Shown here: in pieces, positions 43,682 to 50,828 of the stretch | Layout: every line of letters starts with the position of its first letter | Position numbering within the stretch: position 1 is the first letter of the stretch | Source: an uncultured Sulfurovum sp. | GTDB taxonomy: Bacteria > Campylobacterota > Campylobacteria > Campylobacterales > Sulfurovaceae | Assembly: GCA_902727915.1 (NCBI GenBank) | Contig: CACVAU010000050.1 | Coordinates: 49,678-100,505, forward strand | Reading direction: 5' to 3' | Length of the DNA stretch: 50,828 nt | Made by a program: the position numbers and the translations under genes | The notes under the pieces: generated by a model | The model's database searches: none | What the model saw: the letters and a program-made list of their open reading frames with translations, nothing else | Told to the model about the DNA's origin: nothing

Positions 43682-43870
43682 ATGAAAGCATTGAAGTTTA
43701 TATTGATTTTTTCTGTTTTATTCATAATAACAGCTTGTTCAAAAAAGCAGTTAAGTAGGATATATAATGATGACTCAATATTTATGACAACCCCCTCTGT
43801 AGATGAGTTTGATAAAGTAAAAAGCTCAAAACATAAACCTACCTATGAAGAGTATCGAAACAAGTATTGA
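43682..43870 (+). CDS. Small lipoprotein (62 aa)
   Basis: A lipobox FIITAC (Cys20) follows a clean signal helix (FILIFSVLFIITA), then 42 polar residues rich in Asp/Lys (SRIYNDDSIF, YEEYRNKY). AAAGGA lies 7 bases before the ATG and the gene follows the barrel gene by 27 bases, so it is part of that run. Not recognised further. Confidence 0.75.
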   Translation: MKALKFILIFSVLFIITACSKKQLSRIYNDDSIFMTTPSVDEFDKVKSSKHKPTYEEYRNKY

Positions 43871-43889
43871 AGTGACTTTGGATTAGGAT

Positions 43890-44060
43890 TTACTCATCGT
43901 CGTCTTCATCATCTGAACCAGCCACAGCTCTTACCCCAGCAGCACCCACATCGATTGCAGCTTCTGCCACAGCACCTACAACTTTGATGGGTGCTGTAAT
44001 AATTTGTGTACAGCCATTCATAAAAATCATTATTATAACAATTAGACTAAAGTGTTTCAT
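43890..44060 (-). CDS. Small lipoprotein (56 aa)
   Basis: Read on the minus strand from ATG at 44058-44060, with AAAGGAG 8 bases upstream. The product has a hydrophobic signal helix and lipobox FMNGC (Cys17), then an Ala/Val/Gly-rich stretch (VVGAVAEAAIDVGAAG) and an acidic tail (DDEDDDE). It follows the lipoprotein gene at 44095 by 34 bases and ends 19 bases from the convergent small lipoprotein gene. Function unknown. Confidence 0.78.
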   Translation of the reverse strand: MKHFSLIVIIMIFMNGCTQIITAPIKVVGAVAEAAIDVGAAGVRAVAGSDDEDDDE

Positions 44061-44094
44061 TTTTATTTCTCCTTTAGATAGATGATTGATTTTA

Positions 44095-44790
44095 TTATTT
44101 TTTCTTATGTTTTTTTTTCTTGGGGCTTTGTTTTCTATCTAAATTACTTAAAATTTCATAAGGAAGAAAACTAGGGTAGAGCTGTCTATATTTGGAATTG
44201 TCTCCTAAAAATTTCCATGCACCACCTTTTTCTTTAATGATGAGCAGTTTTTCAGATCGGCGAATGGTTAGGATTCTTTTTTTGACATCCATTTGTATAT
44301 TTTTTTGTCCATATTTATGAACCAGTGCATCGTATAAAAAATTAATTTTTTCATCTGTATTATAAAGTCGGTCATTTAAGAAGTTAATGCTTACTTTAGT
44401 ATCATAGTTCACTTGTGAAAATTCTGTTTCATTAGTAAAGCGAAGAATAGGGGTGATTTTGGTGACATTGGTTTCGTAAGAATTCATCTTTATGTCGGTT
44501 GAGTTCATCATCGAGGCAATGTATTGTCGGTATAAGTCCAAATCAATAACAGAAAAAAGTCTAGGATAAGTCATGTCAACAATTGCGTCGGTATCAAAGG
44601 TGGACAGTTTGTTTAAGTATGTATCTAATTCTTTTTCAAGTGATTCCTTTTCACCTTCTAAGGGTTTTATATTAAAAAGCGTTGTATTTTTGTCGGAAGT
44701 TTCTTTTTTAATAAGTTTTTTACTGCTATTACAAGAGACCAAGAGCATAAGAAAAAATGTCAAAATTAGATAATTACTATAGTGTTTCAT
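44095..44790 (-). CDS. Hypothetical lipoprotein (231 aa)
   Basis: A lipobox MLLVSC (Cys20) follows a signal helix. The body is alpha/beta: LEKELDTYLNKLSTFDTDAI, then MTYPRLFSVIDLDLYRQYIASM, then strands such as YDTKVSINFL and DVKKRILTIRR, ending in a Lys-rich tail (KQSPKKKKHKKK). No known domain is recognised, though its helix followed by strands resembles periplasmic NTF2-like or DUF-type lipoproteins. It starts 21 bases after the stop of the DUF255 gene and is followed by the small lipoprotein, so all three form one minus-strand unit. Confidence 0.75.
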   Translation of the reverse strand: MKHYSNYLILTFFLMLLVSCNSSKKLIKKETSDKNTTLFNIKPLEGEKESLEKELDTYLNKLSTFDTDAIVDMTYPRLFSVIDLDLYRQYIASMMNSTDIKMNSYETNVTKITPILRFTNETEFSQVNYDTKVSINFLNDRLYNTDEKINFLYDALVHKYGQKNIQMDVKKRILTIRRSEKLLIIKEKGGAWKFLGDNSKYRQLYPSFLPYEILSNLDRKQSPKKKKHKKK

Positions 44791-44811
44791 TACGGTTTCA
44801 TTGACCTTCCA

Positions 44812-46449
44812 TTATAAGTTTTTTAGATAGTCTTCAACTGCTTCAAATGTTTGTTTTTTTTCTAGTGTAGAGTGAGAATTATCGATGCTTAATCCTTCTT
44901 CGTTGACCACTTTGAAGTAAACATAGGGATAAGAAAGTTTTTCTCGTTGATTAATGTATTGCTTTAATCTATTTTCATTTCCTTTAATAATTATATCATC
45001 TTTTAAGTAGCGTAAAACCATTTGAGTAAGTTTTGGAGAAGAAAGAGGTTGTCGCATAAGACTAAATGAATGCAGTTCTAAAGTTTTAAATACAAATTTT
45101 TTGTAGTTATTATCGACTAAAGAGCTAATGCTTAAAAGTAATGACAATGAAGAAGAGAGACTTGAAGGAATATTGAGATCATGAATGTTTTCTTTTAATT
45201 TAAAATCAGCTGTCGAGTAAACCCATCTCGCTTGTTCATAATATTGTTCAATCATTAAATTTGCAAATTGTGTTGCCATTATTAAAAAAGATTCATCTAA
45301 GGTGTGCTGATACGCAACTATAAGGGTTTCACCAAGGTTTGCATAATCTTCTAAAAAAGCTTTTATGGAGGCTTTATCATTAAGTTTTTTAGTATGGTAG
45401 AGTGTCCCTGAAACATAAAGTTCAGATAAGATAGCGTCTAAAGTCTCTAAGGCATTTATTTGATAGTTTATATCAATATTGGCAGCAGTAAAGAGTGACT
45501 TGACCATTAAAGCATTCCATGAAGTAATGATTTCTTCATTTTTTAATGAAAATAGTTTCGTGTTTTGTCGCTCATTGAGCATAAAGTCAATACTTTGAAA
45601 CGCAACTCTTTTATAGTTTTCATTTTGGGTAAGGGTATAGGCACGTAAATAAAGTTCTATGAGTTGTGCATTATCATAGCTTGTTTTGACTTGATAAGGC
45701 TCTTTCCATGCACTATCTTTGGCATAGTGGTAAAAACCTCCATTTTCTAAGTCATAAAAACCACCTTTTATCATATTGTCGAGTGTAAGGGTAATTGCAT
45801 TGAGTATTTCAGACTCTTTTTTGAGTTCATAAAGGTCGAAAAGTAGATGCAATGTTGAGGTGTTTGGAAACTTTGGTGCTTTTGAAAAGCCTCCAAAATC
45901 AGAGTCGAGGAGGTTATTTACATGTGTTTTTATGGTTTGTGTTATATTTATATGGAGTTTAGTCGCTTGAATACTTTGCTCTTGAACATTAACATGAGAG
46001 AGAACTTCTTGTCCTTTTTGAGAAAGGGTGTCGTAGTCGGTAATATATTTTTTGGAAATAATACGTAATAAAGATTCTAAGCTTAATTGGTCATCAATGT
46101 TTTCTGAAGGAATGTACGAACCTGCATAGAAAGGTTCTAGGTTCGCTGTTAAAAAAAGACTTAAAGGTGAGCCTGTGGTTTCACGGTTCATCAAGCTATA
46201 AACCTTATGATAGTAACGTTCAATATCGGGACGTTCATCTTTATTAACAAAGATAGGAATAAAACGCTCATTTAAAAGTTCGATGATAATTTGGCTATTA
46301 AAAGAGTCTCTTTGCATTTTTTTTGACCATTGAGAAGCAGTGCTACTAATGAACAAAAAGATAGATTTATTTTCATTTTTTGCTTGTTGTAAGGTTTCTT
46401 CTGAATAGGAAAACCAATTAATTTGCTCTTTTTTAAGAACACTTGACAT
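44812..46449 (-). CDS. DUF255 / thioredoxin-like (YyaL-type) protein lacking its cysteines
   Basis: A 545-residue member of the DUF255 (YyaL/SSP411) family. Its thioredoxin-like N-terminus (NKSIFLFISSTASQWSKKMQ) aligns with the family motif CHWCHVM, but both Cys are Ser (Ser39-Gln-Trp-Ser42). No cysteine occurs anywhere in the protein. The rest keeps family marks: GGFSKAPKFPNTSTL, KTSYDNAQLIELYLRA, WNALMVKSL, and an (alpha/alpha) barrel-like C-terminal part. It is shorter than usual family length (about 650-700). The family function is unknown, with weak links to nucleoside or thiol chemistry. It leads a minus-strand unit with two lipoprotein genes and is divergent from dsbD. Confidence 0.82.
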   Translation of the reverse strand: MSSVLKKEQINWFSYSEETLQQAKNENKSIFLFISSTASQWSKKMQRDSFNSQIIIELLNERFIPIFVNKDERPDIERYYHKVYSLMNRETTGSPLSLFLTANLEPFYAGSYIPSENIDDQLSLESLLRIISKKYITDYDTLSQKGQEVLSHVNVQEQSIQATKLHINITQTIKTHVNNLLDSDFGGFSKAPKFPNTSTLHLLFDLYELKKESEILNAITLTLDNMIKGGFYDLENGGFYHYAKDSAWKEPYQVKTSYDNAQLIELYLRAYTLTQNENYKRVAFQSIDFMLNERQNTKLFSLKNEEIITSWNALMVKSLFTAANIDINYQINALETLDAILSELYVSGTLYHTKKLNDKASIKAFLEDYANLGETLIVAYQHTLDESFLIMATQFANLMIEQYYEQARWVYSTADFKLKENIHDLNIPSSLSSSLSLLLSISSLVDNNYKKFVFKTLELHSFSLMRQPLSSPKLTQMVLRYLKDDIIIKGNENRLKQYINQREKLSYPYVYFKVVNEEGLSIDNSHSTLEKKQTFEAVEDYLKNL

Positions 46450-46579
46450 TATAGACCTTTGTTATGTTGACTTTTTAAATAAAAAATAATATTTATAAAT
46501 ATTTATTGATTTTATTACTTTTCTTAGTCATTATTTTTAGATTATAAAGAGTTTTATACATATTATTTTGTTATAGTAC

Positions 46580-46597
46580 TACACATATTGTACACAT
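46580..46597 (+). repeat. Direct repeat TACACAT, one helical turn apart
   Basis: TACACAT occurs at 46580-46586 and 46591-46597, 11 bases apart, about 65 bases before the dsbD start in the 212-base divergent promoter region. It is placed as a regulator site on the same face of the helix. Nothing else distinctive was seen in this AT-rich gap apart from TATAAT boxes near 46606 and 46625 that could serve dsbD. Confidence 0.3.
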
Positions 46598-46661
46598 GTA
46601 ATTAACTATAATAATTTAACTGATATTATAATCTTTACATTAAAAAAGGGATAAAAGAAGA

Positions 46662-48434
46662 ATGAAGTTTTTAAAATTACTCTTACTTGTTACCACTATT
46701 GCTTATGCTGGATTTGGAGCAAAGTTAAAAAAAGATGATTTACTCTCTGCAGAAGAAGCCTTTCAAGTTACAGCTGTTCAGAAGGGTGATGTAATTGAAA
46801 CTAGAATTATTTTGGGAGATAAAATTCATGTTACAGCAGACACCCTTAACTATACTATTGTTGAACCAGATGAAATAGAACTTGATGTTAAAAAACCTCT
46901 TGCCCATAAAGTTGATGGTGACATGGTTTATGAGAAAGAGATTTTAGTTAATATACCTTTAAAAACCATTTATTCCGAAGTTTCTGGTAAGTATACTTTA
47001 GCCATTAATTTTTCTGGTTGTTCTGATGCTGGAATTTGTTATAATCCAATATCAGATAAGTTTAATTTTGAAGGTAATCCTAATCCTCAAAGTACATGGG
47101 ATAAGATATCTGAAGCCATTGACCAAGCAAATCCAATGGCAATGGTAGATATTTTAATTAATGAAAGTTCGTTCTTTGTTATTTTTCTCTTTTTAATTAT
47201 GGGGCTACTTCTTGCTTTAACCCCTTGTATTTTCCCAATGATTCCTATTTTATCCTCTATCATTGTTTCACAGCAAACTGAAGATGAAGAGCCCAGTGCG
47301 TTTAAAGGCTTTTTTATCTCTTTGATTTATGTTCTTTCCATGGCAGTAACCTATACTTTAGTTGGGGTAATATCAGGCTTACTCGGTGCTGATATTCAGG
47401 CTGCCATGCAAAGCCCATGGGTACTAACAGCCTTTGCCTTGATGTTCTTTGCTCTAGCTATTTCACTTTTTGGTTATTATGAGATTCAACTTCCAGCCAA
47501 ATGGCAAACAAAAATCAACTCGGTAAGTGACGATGCACAAGGCAATGGTATTATGGGAACAGTTATTATGGGTTTCCTTTCAGCCTTTATTATTGGGCCA
47601 TGTGTTGCACCACCATTGGCTGGAGCCGTTATTTTTATTTCGCAAACAGGTGATGCCCTACTTGGGGCAATGGCACTTTTTGCGATGAGTATGGGTATGG
47701 GACTTCCATTACTTCTAGTTGGAGCAGGAGCAGGGAAGTTTATGCCTAGACCTGGTGGCTGGATGACAGCTGTTTCTCAGACTTTTGGAGTTGTTATGTT
47801 AGCCTTGGCTATCTTTATGTTGGGTAAAGTAGTTTCTGCTGGAGTTACCATGTTCCTTTGGTCATTGCTCTTTATGGGTACAGCTTTTTATATGGGTGTG
47901 TTTGACAACGCTTCTAGCAGAGCTGGAATGAAGAAACTTTTCCAATTACTTGCGTTTATATTTTTGCTCTATGGAGCTATTTTATTTATAGGCTTTTTAA
48001 CAGGTTCTAAATCAATGCTTGATCCTTTAGAGAAGTTTACAGCACCTACGATGATTCAGGAAGGCTCACCTAAGCCTTCACATCCTAAAGCTGGGGTTGG
48101 TTATTCTATTGCCAAACTCCAAGCAGAGGTAGAAGCTTCAATTAAGCCTGTACTTGTTGACTTTAGAAAAAAGTCTTGTGCTGCTTGTGATGAGTTAGAG
48201 TTACTTACTTTTCCTAACGTTGCTGTAAAAGAAGAATTAAAACGTTTTACCTTTATAAAAATTGATGTTACGAATAATACAGATGAAGAGAAAGCATTGA
48301 TGAAAAAATATAATGCTTTTGGTACACCAAGTATTATATTTTTTGACAAAGATAATCAATACTTAGTGGATAAAACAGTATCTGGTTTTGTGAATGCTGA
48401 AAAGTTTACGAAACATTTAAAGACTATTAATTGA
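46662..48434 (+). CDS. dsbD: Thiol:disulfide interchange protein DsbD
   Basis: A 590-residue full-length DsbD. Signal peptide MKFLKLLLLVTTIAYA leads the periplasmic alpha domain with Cys120 and Cys126 (SGCSDAGICYN). An eight-helix membrane domain has Cys189 (LTPCIFPM) and Cys314 (GPCVAPP), and a C-terminal thioredoxin-like gamma domain has CAAC (506-509) and FGTPSIIFF. It carries electrons from cytosolic thioredoxin to periplasmic disulfide isomerase and cytochrome c maturation partners. AAAAGGGA lies about 9 bases before the ATG. It overlaps the CvfB-like gene by 4 bases (TTGA). A second DsbD-type protein lies downstream on the other strand. Confidence 0.95.
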   Translation: MKFLKLLLLVTTIAYAGFGAKLKKDDLLSAEEAFQVTAVQKGDVIETRIILGDKIHVTADTLNYTIVEPDEIELDVKKPLAHKVDGDMVYEKEILVNIPLKTIYSEVSGKYTLAINFSGCSDAGICYNPISDKFNFEGNPNPQSTWDKISEAIDQANPMAMVDILINESSFFVIFLFLIMGLLLALTPCIFPMIPILSSIIVSQQTEDEEPSAFKGFFISLIYVLSMAVTYTLVGVISGLLGADIQAAMQSPWVLTAFALMFFALAISLFGYYEIQLPAKWQTKINSVSDDAQGNGIMGTVIMGFLSAFIIGPCVAPPLAGAVIFISQTGDALLGAMALFAMSMGMGLPLLLVGAGAGKFMPRPGGWMTAVSQTFGVVMLALAIFMLGKVVSAGVTMFLWSLLFMGTAFYMGVFDNASSRAGMKKLFQLLAFIFLLYGAILFIGFLTGSKSMLDPLEKFTAPTMIQEGSPKPSHPKAGVGYSIAKLQAEVEASIKPVLVDFRKKSCAACDELELLTFPNVAVKEELKRFTFIKIDVTNNTDEEKALMKKYNAFGTPSIIFFDKDNQYLVDKTVSGFVNAEKFTKHLKTIN

Positions 48435-49276
48435 ATCAAACCCTTGCAATAGGTGAAATTAATACCTTACATGTAGAACGTGATACGGACTTTGGTCTCT
48501 ATTTAAGAGCTGAAAATTTTGAAGAAGTTTTGCTTCCCAATATTTATGTGATGGAGGCTGATATGCCTCTTGGAGCAGAGATAGACGTTTTTTTATATAC
48601 CGATTCAGAAGACAGACCTGTGGCTACGACAAAGTTTCCTTATGCTAAATTGGGTGAATTTGGGTATTTTACCGTAGTTGATTATCAACGTTTTGGAGCA
48701 TTTGTAAACTGGGGTTTACCGAAAGATCTTTTTGTGCCTCTTTCTCAACAAAAATGTCATTTTCATATTGGTTCTAAATATATTTTACGGGTTTGCTTAG
48801 ACAAAGAGACAGGACGGCTTTATGGAACACATAAAATTGGAAAATGGCTTTCAAAAGAGACGGATTATTTAGAAGTAAATCAAAAAGTAAATACCTTGGT
48901 ACTTTCTAAAACACCTCTTGGCTATAAAGTGATTGTTGAAAATCTTCATGAAGGAATGCTTTTTGACAATGAAATTTTTGAAACCCTTAAAGTGGGAGAT
49001 AGAAAAGAAGCCTATGTCAAAAAGATTCGTAAAGATGGTAAGTTGGATCTCTCTTTACAGCCCATTGGTAAAAAACACAACGGTGATGCTTTTGAAGAAA
49101 AAGTATTGGCTACTTTAAGAGAAAAAGAGGGGTTTATTCCTCTAAATTCTAAAAGTGAGGCTGAAGAAATTATGAAAGTTTTTGCAATGAGTAAAAAAAA
49201 CTTTAAACGTTCTGTTACTTCATTGATTGCTACGAAACAAATTGAACTATATGAGCAGGGGATTAAGCTACTCTAA
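48431..49276 (+). CDS. CvfB-like S1-domain RNA-binding protein
   Basis: A 281-residue protein with tandem S1-like folds (ALGEI.TLHV at the N-terminus, FGYFTVVDYQRFGAFVNWGL, then a third copy with GYKVIVENLHEGMLFDNEIF) and a C-terminal winged helix (EAEEIMKVFAMSKKNFKRSVTSLI). This domain order is that of CvfB (YitL), an RNA-binding regulator. The start is a TTG at 48431 that overlaps the dsbD stop; the next ATG is about 120 bases downstream and would remove the first S1 strand. Its end overlaps the convergent DsbD-like gene by 9 bases. The RNA targets are unknown. Confidence 0.82.
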   Translation: MNQTLAIGEINTLHVERDTDFGLYLRAENFEEVLLPNIYVMEADMPLGAEIDVFLYTDSEDRPVATTKFPYAKLGEFGYFTVVDYQRFGAFVNWGLPKDLFVPLSQQKCHFHIGSKYILRVCLDKETGRLYGTHKIGKWLSKETDYLEVNQKVNTLVLSKTPLGYKVIVENLHEGMLFDNEIFETLKVGDRKEAYVKKIRKDGKLDLSLQPIGKKHNGDAFEEKVLATLREKEGFIPLNSKSEAEEIMKVFAMSKKNFKRSVTSLIATKQIELYEQGIKLL

Positions 49277-50545
49277 TAATAAATCTAAGGTATCATAAAA
49301 CTCTTCAGGGGCTTGATATCCATAGAGTATATTCTCCTCTACTTTTTCACCTTCTGTATCAAAAAATATAAAGCTTGGCGTTCCAAAAATTTTAAAATAC
49401 TCTTTGATTTCCAGTGTTGATTCATTTGACCTGTCGGTTAAATTTACTTTAACAGCAATGTATTTTTCAGCCAGTGTTTTGATAATCTTTTCATTTTTGT
49501 AGGTAGTGGCTTCTAGCTTATTACATAAAGAGCAATATTCACTGTAAAAATAAATCATCAATGGCTTTTCTTGTTTTTTTGCTTTGGTTTGTTTTATTTT
49601 GAGTTCATCTATATTGGCTATATTTTTAAAATATTGCTCTTCTTTCATTATGCTTTGCTCATTATGAGTAGTTTGATTGTAAGAAATAGCTGGTTTTAGA
49701 GGAGTAGAAAGAGTGCGATGACCTTTGGCTGCACCTACGAGTAAAATAGTACCCCAAATGAGTAAAACTACTCCAATAGCCTTTAAAAATTTTTCAACTT
49801 TTTCCTCTTTTTTAATGTTGTCTATCGCTCCAAAGTAGGTGGCTAAAATGAGTAGGAATACTCCCCAAACCAATAATTCTGAAACTAAATGAAGGGTAGT
49901 AAAAATTTGAATGGCCACAATCATTAGTAATATGCCAAAAATATCTTTTACTTTGTTCATCCAAATTCCAGCTTTTGGTAAATATTTTCCAGCACCAAAC
50001 CCAAGGAGTAAAAGTGGAATACCCATACCCATTGCCATAGAGAACATCATGAGTCCTCCTAGTAGGGCATCTCCTTTAGCAATGGCAACCCCTAAAAAAG
50101 AGATAAGTATGGGAGAAACACAAGCTCCTAATATAAGTGCTGAAACAATACCTAGTAAAAAAACCATGGGTAAAGAACCACCCTTAATACGCTGTGACTG
50201 TACATTAATTTTTGATTGGATTGCAGAAGGAAGTTGTAGATTAAAAAGTCCAAACATTGAGAGTGCCATAAGCATAAAAACTAAGCTCATGCCTCCAATG
50301 ACCCAAACATTTTGAAAGTAAGATTGGAGTTGTTCTCCTGTTGCTCCTGCCAATGACCCCATAAGAGAATAAGTAAGTGCTGTTCCAAGTACATATGAAA
50401 GTGAAAGCATCATTGCTTTTTTAGTAGTGATAGCATTACCTTGTCCTATAATAATACCAGAGACAATGGGTACCATGGGCAAGACACAAGGGGTAAAAGT
50501 TAAGAGTATTCCTGAAATGAAGGAACCAAAAAGCAATTCAGTCAT
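49268..50545 (-). CDS. DsbD-like protein without the periplasmic alpha domain
   Basis: A 425-residue protein starting at MTELLFGSFISGILL, chosen over an ATG 11 codons upstream because AAGGA lies 7 bases before it. The membrane domain has eight helices with Cys20 (FTPCVLPMVP) and a second Cys in LGACVSP. A C-terminal thioredoxin-like domain has SEYCSLCNKLEA and FKIFGTPSFIFF. The N-terminal alpha domain is absent, so it resembles CcdA/ScsB-like short forms more than DsbD proper. Together with the full DsbD encoded just upstream it gives two thiol-transfer modules in 4 kb, flanking a CvfB-like gene. Its partner substrate is unknown. Confidence 0.9.
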   Translation of the reverse strand: MTELLFGSFISGILLTFTPCVLPMVPIVSGIIIGQGNAITTKKAMMLSLSYVLGTALTYSLMGSLAGATGEQLQSYFQNVWVIGGMSLVFMLMALSMFGLFNLQLPSAIQSKINVQSQRIKGGSLPMVFLLGIVSALILGACVSPILISFLGVAIAKGDALLGGLMMFSMAMGMGIPLLLLGFGAGKYLPKAGIWMNKVKDIFGILLMIVAIQIFTTLHLVSELLVWGVFLLILATYFGAIDNIKKEEKVEKFLKAIGVVLLIWGTILLVGAAKGHRTLSTPLKPAISYNQTTHNEQSIMKEEQYFKNIANIDELKIKQTKAKKQEKPLMIYFYSEYCSLCNKLEATTYKNEKIIKTLAEKYIAVKVNLTDRSNESTLEIKEYFKIFGTPSFIFFDTEGEKVEENILYGYQAPEEFYDTLDLLLE

Positions 50546-50797
50546 AGTATGTCCTTCGTATAATAGATAACCAACCAAATGATAAAATAAGGTTGGTCGA
50601 ACAATAACGACTCATGGTTTTCACAAAAGCTAATAGTAAACAAGTTTTTTTCCTTTTTGGACAATAGTACCAGCACATAAAACGTCTTGTGTTAGCTTTA
50701 AAAATCATCTATAGGATGCTAAGGAGAATGTTAAAAAACTCTACCTTTTATACACGAAGCTATGAGAACGTTAAAACTAACACAACAAGGGTTTAAA
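50546..50797 (+). other. Gene-free 252-base stretch: promoter of the DsbD-like gene and the non-coding left end of an IS110 element
   Basis: The first part must hold the minus-strand promoter of the DsbD-like gene. The part nearest the transposase contains folded sequence: TTGTGTTAG (50687-50695) pairs with CTAACACAA (50777-50785), and the pairing resumes after one mismatch with TTTAA (50697-50701) and TTAAA (50771-50775). Inside it TTAG, CATC, GATG and CTAA (50692-50719) can form a hairpin with an uneven internal loop. IS110-group elements encode their bridge RNA just 5' of the transposase, so this is a candidate for it. The element's left edge could not be placed. Confidence 0.5.
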
Positions 50798-50828
50798 ATG
50801 TATTATGTAGGAATAGATGTAGCAAAAG
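50798..50828 (+). CDS. IS110-family transposase, 5' end only
   Basis: ATG at 50798 with AAGGG 7 bases upstream; the ten codons visible read MYYVGIDVAK. This is the hallmark N-terminus of the IS110-family DEDD recombinases (first catalytic Asp at position 7). The gene runs off the right edge. Only ten residues support the call, but the motif is very characteristic. Confidence 0.8.
   Translation, partial: MYYVGIDVAK

Noticed and set aside
49911..50315. A 134-codon plus-strand frame
   Set aside because: Antisense to the membrane domain of the DsbD-like gene; low-complexity Pro/Ile/Ser composition typical of a shadow of TM codons.

Overview
The window looks like chromosomal DNA of a Campylobacterota bacterium (the former Epsilonproteobacteria), probably a free-living, chemolithoautotroph-like member of the Sulfurimonas/Sulfurovum/Arcobacter breadth. 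The grounds are the AT-rich sequence, a short (205 aa) RecO, a MurF with membrane-spanning N-terminus, an SO_0444-type Cu/Zn efflux permease, and an SbtA/SbtB-like bicarbonate uptake pair. The genus is inference. No rRNA, tRNA or CRISPR array was seen.

Layout. 1-6013: 3' end of a surface protein made of near-identical 83-aa Ig-like repeats, followed by a 1604-aa secreted ImpA/M60-type zinc metalloprotease. 6165-7497 (minus): bicarbonate permease and its PII-like partner. 7806-15258: a lipid-modification cluster (SDR, NTF2-like, MFS, lipocalin, FAD oxidoreductase, DUF1365, cyclopropane-synthase-type methyltransferase, DUF3833 lipoprotein), split by a MazF/ribbon-helix-helix toxin-antitoxin cassette on the other strand. 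15312-22229: envelope genes (MipA-like barrel, flippase, Spy-like protein, lipoproteins, lytic transglycosylase, M48 protease, LysM protein) plus trmL. 22275-26851: argG, an AAA_14 ATPase, an m5C DNA methyltransferase and an unknown gene. 26968-29080: beta-barrel protein, Spy-like metal-sensor-type protein and Cu/Zn permease.

29189-32414 is the most intriguing segment: a cytidylyltransferase fused to a Gfo/Idh domain, a class V aminotransferase resembling 2-aminoethylphosphonate transaminases, and a LicD phosphotransferase, tightly packed. Together they suggest synthesis of a CDP-activated amino-alcohol phosphate or phosphonate and its transfer to a surface glycan. The fused oxidoreductase has Asn in place of the usual EKP lysine, and no phosphonate-forming genes (PepM, Ppd) are present here.

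33048-43870: a Cys-punctuated repeat protein with a peptidoglycan-binding end, recO, gltB with no gltD beside it, murF, an ExbB/ExbD pair, two barrel-like proteins and small lipoproteins. 43890-46449 (minus): two lipoproteins and a DUF255 protein with no cysteine at all. 46662-50545: two DsbD-type thiol-disulfide transporters flanking a CvfB-like S1 protein. 50798-end: the first codons of an IS110-family transposase, preceded by a structured non-coding stretch that is a candidate bridge-RNA region.

Several genes shorter than 60 codons (21749-21898, 39851-40009, 43890-44060) were found by reading the sequence directly. All functional calls rest on motif recognition by eye. No database search was run.
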